64,000 nucleotides of DNA from Chromobacterium haemolyticum DSM 19808. Lineage in GTDB: Bacteria; Pseudomonadota; Gammaproteobacteria; Burkholderiales; Chromobacteriaceae. Shown here in pieces: positions 60,152-64,000 of the stretch (position 1 is its first letter; every line of letters begins with the position of its first letter). The DNA lies in NCBI RefSeq assembly GCF_000711885.1, contig NZ_JONK01000001.1, positions 248,001-312,000 of the forward strand, read 5' to 3'. The notes beneath the pieces are model-generated. The model searched no databases. It was not told the DNA's origin and saw only the letters and a list, made by a program, of their open reading frames with translations. The position numbers and the translations under genes were made by a program.

Positions 60152-60847
60152 ATGAGCAAGACCATAAAACCAGCAAATACAAAAAAGGCACTGGAAAACA
60201 TGGAAGCAAGCCGCCCCGATACCGCCACCCGCATTCTGGACGTTGCAGAACGCTTGTTTGTGGAGCACGGTTTCGAAGCGACCTCGCTGCGCATGATTAC
60301 CCAGCAAGCCGAGGTAAACCTGGCCGCGGTGAATTACCACTTCGGCTCCAAGGATGCGTTGTTCGAGTCTGTGTTCATGCGCAGGTTGGCCCCGTTGATA
60401 GCGGACTGCCTGGCGGAACTGGATAAGCTGGAGGCGGTGGCCTCGGAGGAGAAACTGTCGGTGGAAGGCTTGGTGCTGTCGTTCATACGCCCTTGTCTAT
60501 CGCTGTCCAAGGACCCGTCGCGCGGCGGGGCGATGTTCGTGCGCTTGTTGTCGCGCACCTTGGTGGAAAATCATCGTCTGTTGCGTGAAACCATCTCCCA
60601 GCAGTACAGCGTGTTCGTCCAGCGTTACAGTCGCGCGTTTCAGCGCGCCTTGCCCTTGCTGGACACGGAGCAGTTGGCCTGGAGAATGCATCTTGCGTTC
60701 AGCGTCATGTTCAATGCCTTTGCAGGCAACGATGTGTTGAAGATCTTTACTCGAAGTCAGATCGTCAGCGCGCGGGATCCGGACATGATCGTCAAATACC
60801 TCGTGCCCTTTGTCATGGCTGGCCTGGTCGCGCCCATGGAAGGCTGA
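60152..60847 (+). CDS. psrA: TetR-family regulator, PsrA-like (fatty-acid responsive)
   Basis: A 231-residue TetR regulator. The HTH block RILDVAERLFVEHGFEATSL continuing to VNLAAVNYHFGSKDALFESVF closely follows Pseudomonas PsrA, which represses beta-oxidation genes and is released by long-chain fatty acids. fadE lies immediately downstream. The first 16 residues are low-complexity and lysine-rich; an in-frame ATG at 60200, with GGAA just before it, is an alternative start. Inverted repeats upstream could be its own operator. Confidence 0.8.
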   Translation: MSKTIKPANTKKALENMEASRPDTATRILDVAERLFVEHGFEATSLRMITQQAEVNLAAVNYHFGSKDALFESVFMRRLAPLIADCLAELDKLEAVASEEKLSVEGLVLSFIRPCLSLSKDPSRGGAMFVRLLSRTLVENHRLLRETISQQYSVFVQRYSRAFQRALPLLDTEQLAWRMHLAFSVMFNAFAGNDVLKIFTRSQIVSARDPDMIVKYLVPFVMAGLVAPMEG

Positions 60848-60937
60848 TTCCGGAGCGCAGGGCAGGACGTGCCGATCGCGGCCGCGTCCCTTGCTGTTGC
60901 CGCCGGAATGGAAGGGTCAACACGAGGGTAAAACAAA

Positions 60938-63391
60938 ATGATATCTGCCGTTGTTCTGGTCGTGCTGCTGGGCGCGCTGGCGTATTTCCGCGCGCCTGTT
61001 CTGGCCTGGACCGTGGGGCTGGCCGTCTGGCTCGCCGCGCTCCAGTTTATCTTCCACTGCCCGCTGCCGCCGGCGGCCTGGGCTGTTTTCGCGGTGGTCG
61101 CCGCCGTTCTCAATCTTCCGCCGCTGCGCCGCGCCGTGTTCACCGGCCCGGTGTTCGGCGTGTTCAAGAAAATCACGCCGGCGATGTCACAGACCGAGCA
61201 GGAAGCCATCAATGCCGGCACGGTATGGTGGGATCGCGACCTGTTCTCCGGCAAGCCGGACTGGAATCGTCTGCTGTCTTTCCCCGATCCCAAGCTGACG
61301 CCGGAAGAGCAGGCCTTCATCGACGGCCCCACCGAACAGCTGTGCGCGATGATCGACGACTGGAAGATCACCCACGAGCTGAAGGATCTGCCGGCGGAAG
61401 TGTGGCAGTTCATCAAGGACAACGGCTTCCTGGGCATGATCGTCAAGAAGCAGTACGGCGGTCTGGAGTTCTCCAATTACGCCCACGCCAAGGTGGTCAC
61501 CAAGATCGCCACCCGCGGCGGCACCGCCGCGGTGTCGGTGATGGTGCCCAACTCCCTGGGGCCGGGCGAGCTGCTGCAACACTACGGCACGGAGGAGCAG
61601 AAGGACTATTATCTGCCCCGTCTGGCCAAGGGCCTGGAAATCCCGTGCTTCGCGCTGACCAGCCCTTATGCGGGTTCGGACGCCGGCAGCATCCCCGACT
61701 ACGGCATCGTCTGCCGCGGCAGCTACACCCATCCGCGCACCGGCGAGCGTTTCGACGATGTGCTCGGCCTGCGCGTCAGCTGGGAAAAGCGCTGGATCAC
61801 TCTGGCTCCGGTGGCCACCATCCTGGGCCTGGCGTTCAAGATGTACGACCCGGAGCATCTGCTGGGCGATAAGGAAGACCTGGGCATCACTTGCGCGCTG
61901 GTCCCCACCGAGCACGAAGGCGTGGCCATCGGCCGGCGCCATTTCCCCGGCGGCGCGGCCTTCATGAATGGTCCGACCTGGGGCAAGGACGTGTTCATTC
62001 CGCTGGACTGGATCATCGGCGGCCGCGAGTTCGCCGGTCAGGGTTGGCGCATGCTGGTTGAATGCTTGTCGGTGGGTCGTTGCATCTCCCTGCCGGCGAT
62101 GTCGGTGGCTTCCGGCAAGATGAGCACCTTCGTCACGGGCGCCTACGCGCGCATCCGCGATCAGTTCGGCCTGCCCATCGGCAAGTTCGAGGGCGTGGAC
62201 GAGGCGATGGCGCGCATCGGCGGCTACACCTATCAGATGGAGGCCTCGCAGGACTTGGCGCTGACCGGTCTCGATACCGGCGAGAAACCGTCGGTGTTGT
62301 CGGCCATCCTCAAGTACCACAACACCGAGCGCATGCGCAAAGCCATCAACGACGCGATGGACATCCATGGCGGCAAGGCGGTGGTGCTGGGGCCGCGCAA
62401 CTACCTGGCGCGAGCTTATCAGGCGATTCCGATCGGCATCACCGTCGAAGGCGCCAACATCCTGACGCGCTCGATGATTATCTACGGTCAGGGCGCCATC
62501 CGCTGCCATCCCTTCGTGTTGCGCGAGATGAAGGCGGCCATGGCCAACGATGGCAAGGAGTTCGATGCCGCCATCACGGGTCACATCAACTTTGTGATCA
62601 GCAATGTGGTTCGTTCCTTGTGGCTGGGCTTGAGCGGGTCGCGTTTCGTCGGCGCCCCGCGCGGCGGCGAAGTGGGGGTTTACTATCGTCGGTTGACTCG
62701 TTTCTCCAGCGCTTTCGCCTTGCTGTCCGATATGGCGATGTTCAGCCTGGGCGGCAGCCTTAAATTCCGCGAGAAGTTGTCCGCGCGTCTGGGCGACATG
62801 CTCTCCGGCCTTTACATCGCCTCCGCCTGCTTGAAGCGCTTCGAGCGCGACGGCGCGCCCAAGGAAGACCTGGCGGTCTTGCAGTGGTCGGTGGAAAACG
62901 CTTTGTACGATGTGCAGCAGGCGATGGACGGCTTCCTCGCCAACTTGCCCAGCCGCATGCTGGCCGTGGTGTTGCGCAAGCTGATCTTCCCGTGGGGCCT
63001 GACGCTCAAGCCGGCGTCCGACCGCGTCGGCACCCAGGTGGCGCGCGCGATGATGGAGCCCGGCGCGACGCGTGAACGGCTGACGCGCGGCATGTATCTG
63101 CCAAAAGAAGAGGGCGATGCCGTGGGCGTGCTGGCTCACGCGCTGGAGGCCGTGCTGGCCACCGAGCCGCTGGAGCAAAAGCTGCGCAAACTGGCGCGCG
63201 ACGGCAAGTTTGTTTCCGTTACCGCGCGCGAGCGCCTGGCGGAAGCCTTGGCGGCCGGTTTGCTCAATCAGGCCGAGTTCGACGCCGTCAGCCGTGCGCG
63301 CAAGCTCAAGCGCGACGTGATCATGGTGGACGACTTCGACAAGATGCTGGAGCAACATGATGACAAGCTGTTGCAGCGCTTGATCTTCTGA
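60938..63391 (+). CDS. fadE: Acyl-CoA dehydrogenase FadE
   Basis: An 817-residue flavoprotein and the first step of fatty acid beta-oxidation. It has the long FadE form (E. coli 814 residues). Residues 1-55 hold two hydrophobic segments (ISAVVLVVLLGALAYF; VGLAVWLAALQFIFHC) for membrane association. The dehydrogenase core has FGVFKKITP, FALTSPYAGSDAGSIPD, EGVAIGRRHFPGGAAFMNGP and MDIHGGKAVVLGPRNYL, and the C-terminal FadE-specific domain is complete. It follows the PsrA-like gene by 90 bases. A hairpin pair lies after its stop. Confidence 0.96.
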   Translation: MISAVVLVVLLGALAYFRAPVLAWTVGLAVWLAALQFIFHCPLPPAAWAVFAVVAAVLNLPPLRRAVFTGPVFGVFKKITPAMSQTEQEAINAGTVWWDRDLFSGKPDWNRLLSFPDPKLTPEEQAFIDGPTEQLCAMIDDWKITHELKDLPAEVWQFIKDNGFLGMIVKKQYGGLEFSNYAHAKVVTKIATRGGTAAVSVMVPNSLGPGELLQHYGTEEQKDYYLPRLAKGLEIPCFALTSPYAGSDAGSIPDYGIVCRGSYTHPRTGERFDDVLGLRVSWEKRWITLAPVATILGLAFKMYDPEHLLGDKEDLGITCALVPTEHEGVAIGRRHFPGGAAFMNGPTWGKDVFIPLDWIIGGREFAGQGWRMLVECLSVGRCISLPAMSVASGKMSTFVTGAYARIRDQFGLPIGKFEGVDEAMARIGGYTYQMEASQDLALTGLDTGEKPSVLSAILKYHNTERMRKAINDAMDIHGGKAVVLGPRNYLARAYQAIPIGITVEGANILTRSMIIYGQGAIRCHPFVLREMKAAMANDGKEFDAAITGHINFVISNVVRSLWLGLSGSRFVGAPRGGEVGVYYRRLTRFSSAFALLSDMAMFSLGGSLKFREKLSARLGDMLSGLYIASACLKRFERDGAPKEDLAVLQWSVENALYDVQQAMDGFLANLPSRMLAVVLRKLIFPWGLTLKPASDRVGTQVARAMMEPGATRERLTRGMYLPKEEGDAVGVLAHALEAVLATEPLEQKLRKLARDGKFVSVTARERLAEALAAGLLNQAEFDAVSRARKLKRDVIMVDDFDKMLEQHDDKLLQRLIF

Positions 63392-63408
63392 GCGTAAGGG
63401 GTAAGATT

Positions 63409-63470
63409 TGCCGGGATTCGTCCCGGCATTTCACGCCAGCGGCTGCGATGACGGCCGCTGGCGTGAAATG
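63409..63470 (+). terminator. Tandem hairpins between fadE and the thioesterase gene
   Basis: TGCCGGG-N6-CCCGGCA (63409-63428) is followed by a 17-bp perfect stem of 63427-63443 with 63454-63470. Neither has a clear U-tract, so they may attenuate transcription or protect the upstream mRNA end rather than fully terminate. Confidence 0.5.
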
Positions 63471-63517
63471 ACGAAAGTCGCCAAAGCCGAGCGACGAGCA
63501 ATAACAAAGGAGTGAGC

Positions 63518-63895
63518 ATGGACCGCCCTGAAGTCCGGATTCCCACGCTGCGCGTGCGCGCGCTGCCAACCAGCACCAATGCTTACGGCCGAGTCCAGGC
63601 CGGTTGGCTGATGAATCAGATCGACATGGCCGGCAGCCTGGACGCCGAGCGCTTGTCGCGCGGCCCGGTGACCACGGTGGCGGTCAATACCTTTCAGTTC
63701 GCCGCGCCCATTCTGCTGGGCGACGTGGTAGACCTTTATGTCGAGCGGCTGCGAATCGGCCAGAAATCCATCACCTTGAAAATCACCGTCGAGGCGGAGC
63801 GCATAGACGGCTCGCATGAGGCGATTACCGAAGTGGTTGCCACGTATGTGGCGATTGATAATGATGGTAAATCGCGTATTTTGGGTGAAATTTAG
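63518..63895 (+). CDS. Acyl-CoA thioesterase, YciA/BACH-type hotdog
   Basis: A 125-residue single hotdog domain. It has GRVQAGWLMNQIDMAGSLDA near residue 25, with the family aspartate in QIDMAG, and TVAVNTFQFAAPILLGDVVDLYVE. This is the BACH/YciA type that hydrolyses acyl-CoA of broad chain length. AAAGGAG is five to six bases before the ATG at 63518, preferred over the GTG at 63512. Its position behind fadE suggests CoA recycling in fatty acid metabolism. Confidence 0.85.
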   Translation: MDRPEVRIPTLRVRALPTSTNAYGRVQAGWLMNQIDMAGSLDAERLSRGPVTTVAVNTFQFAAPILLGDVVDLYVERLRIGQKSITLKITVEAERIDGSHEAITEVVATYVAIDNDGKSRILGEI

Positions 63896-63939
63896 CGTTG
63901 TTCGACGCTTTTTAATATGCTTGTTGCAGAAATGTCTCA

Positions 63940-63962
63940 TTAAACGTTTGTTTGGAACAAAC
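63940..63962 (+). promoter_or_regulatory. Candidate PsrA-type operator near window end
   Basis: TTAAACGTTTGTTTGGAACAAAC contains the perfect inverted repeat GTTTG-GAA-CAAAC (63950-63962) and AAACGTTT. It shares ATTAAA-CGT-N2-GTTTG with the site upstream of the PsrA-like gene. It probably serves a further fatty-acid gene beyond the window. Confidence 0.45.
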
Positions 63963-64000
63963 ACTCCAAAACCTTGTGGAATTGCTCTAATTCTCTGGTA

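Noticed and set aside
61187-63358. Open reading frame of 723 codons antisense to fadE
   Set aside because: Composition is dominated by His, Gln, Arg and Ala, typical of the antisense frame of a GC-rich gene. The sense frame is an unmistakable FadE, and no ribosome binding site supports the antisense start.

Overview
The window is high-GC bacterial chromosome from the Betaproteobacteria, most likely Neisseriales and Chromobacterium-like. This rests on the gene families seen (pgi, pncC, xerC, two-type FtsK, fadE with a PsrA-like regulator, metZ), on a four-gene 2,3-dihydroxybenzoate operon of the kind I recall from Chromobacterium, and on protein composition. No database search was possible. 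No rRNA, tRNA, prophage, CRISPR array or intact insertion sequence was seen. One small RNA gene, the signal recognition particle RNA, is clear.

Layout. 1-4.4 kb: end of pgi, pncC, a minus-strand cluster (thioesterase, TerB, MoxR-type ATPase, xerC) and a universal stress protein. 4.5-11.3 kb: a small HTH regulator, the SRP RNA, argE, a sodium symporter, an aromatic aminotransferase, a PEBP-like protein and an unknown protein. 11.5-20.3 kb: an FtsK/SpoIIIE translocase, a 44-residue membrane protein, a VWA protein, an oxidation cluster (aldehyde dehydrogenase, Tat-signal protein, GMC flavoprotein) and sodB. 20.4-28.7 kb: a BaiN/YhiN flavoprotein, dnaB, a 2Fe-2S protein, a hydrolase, rnk, an orphan flagellin, map and dbpA. 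28.8-40.1 kb: a chemoreceptor with a CxxCH haem motif, a second HI0933-type flavoprotein, a TrfB-like regulator, a class III aminotransferase, a pseudokinase-HDOD-GAF protein, cysDN and a BMP-family binding protein. 40.5-46.3 kb: the entCEBA-type operon and, divergently, an apparently dead DAHP-synthase paralogue, each with a Fur-box-like site. 46.3-50.4 kb: a diguanylate cyclase and the gluconate genes gntR-gntK-gntT. 50.6-53.8 kb: a radical SAM/SPASM enzyme with three paralogous DUF1842/DUF1843 proteins. 54.2-58.7 kb: an AstE-like amidohydrolase, a peptide-binding protein, a D-amino-acid dehydrogenase-like enzyme and a VanX-type dipeptidase. 58.8-64 kb: metZ, a PsrA-like regulator, fadE and an acyl-CoA thioesterase.

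Two things stand out. First, a family of short dispersed elements (about 55-350 bp) with terminal inverted repeats occurs at least a dozen times between genes. Its outer CTTAG/CTAAG ends repeatedly contain the stop codon of the neighbouring gene (ten cases counted). Second, the radical SAM/SPASM gene beside three proteins sharing a GDL/GNL-containing tail is a good candidate for a poorly described peptide- or protein-modification system. The inactive-looking DAHP synthase beside the siderophore operon, the haem chemoreceptor with an FNR-like site, and a structured 160-nt segment at 40.25-40.41 kb are also worth checking.
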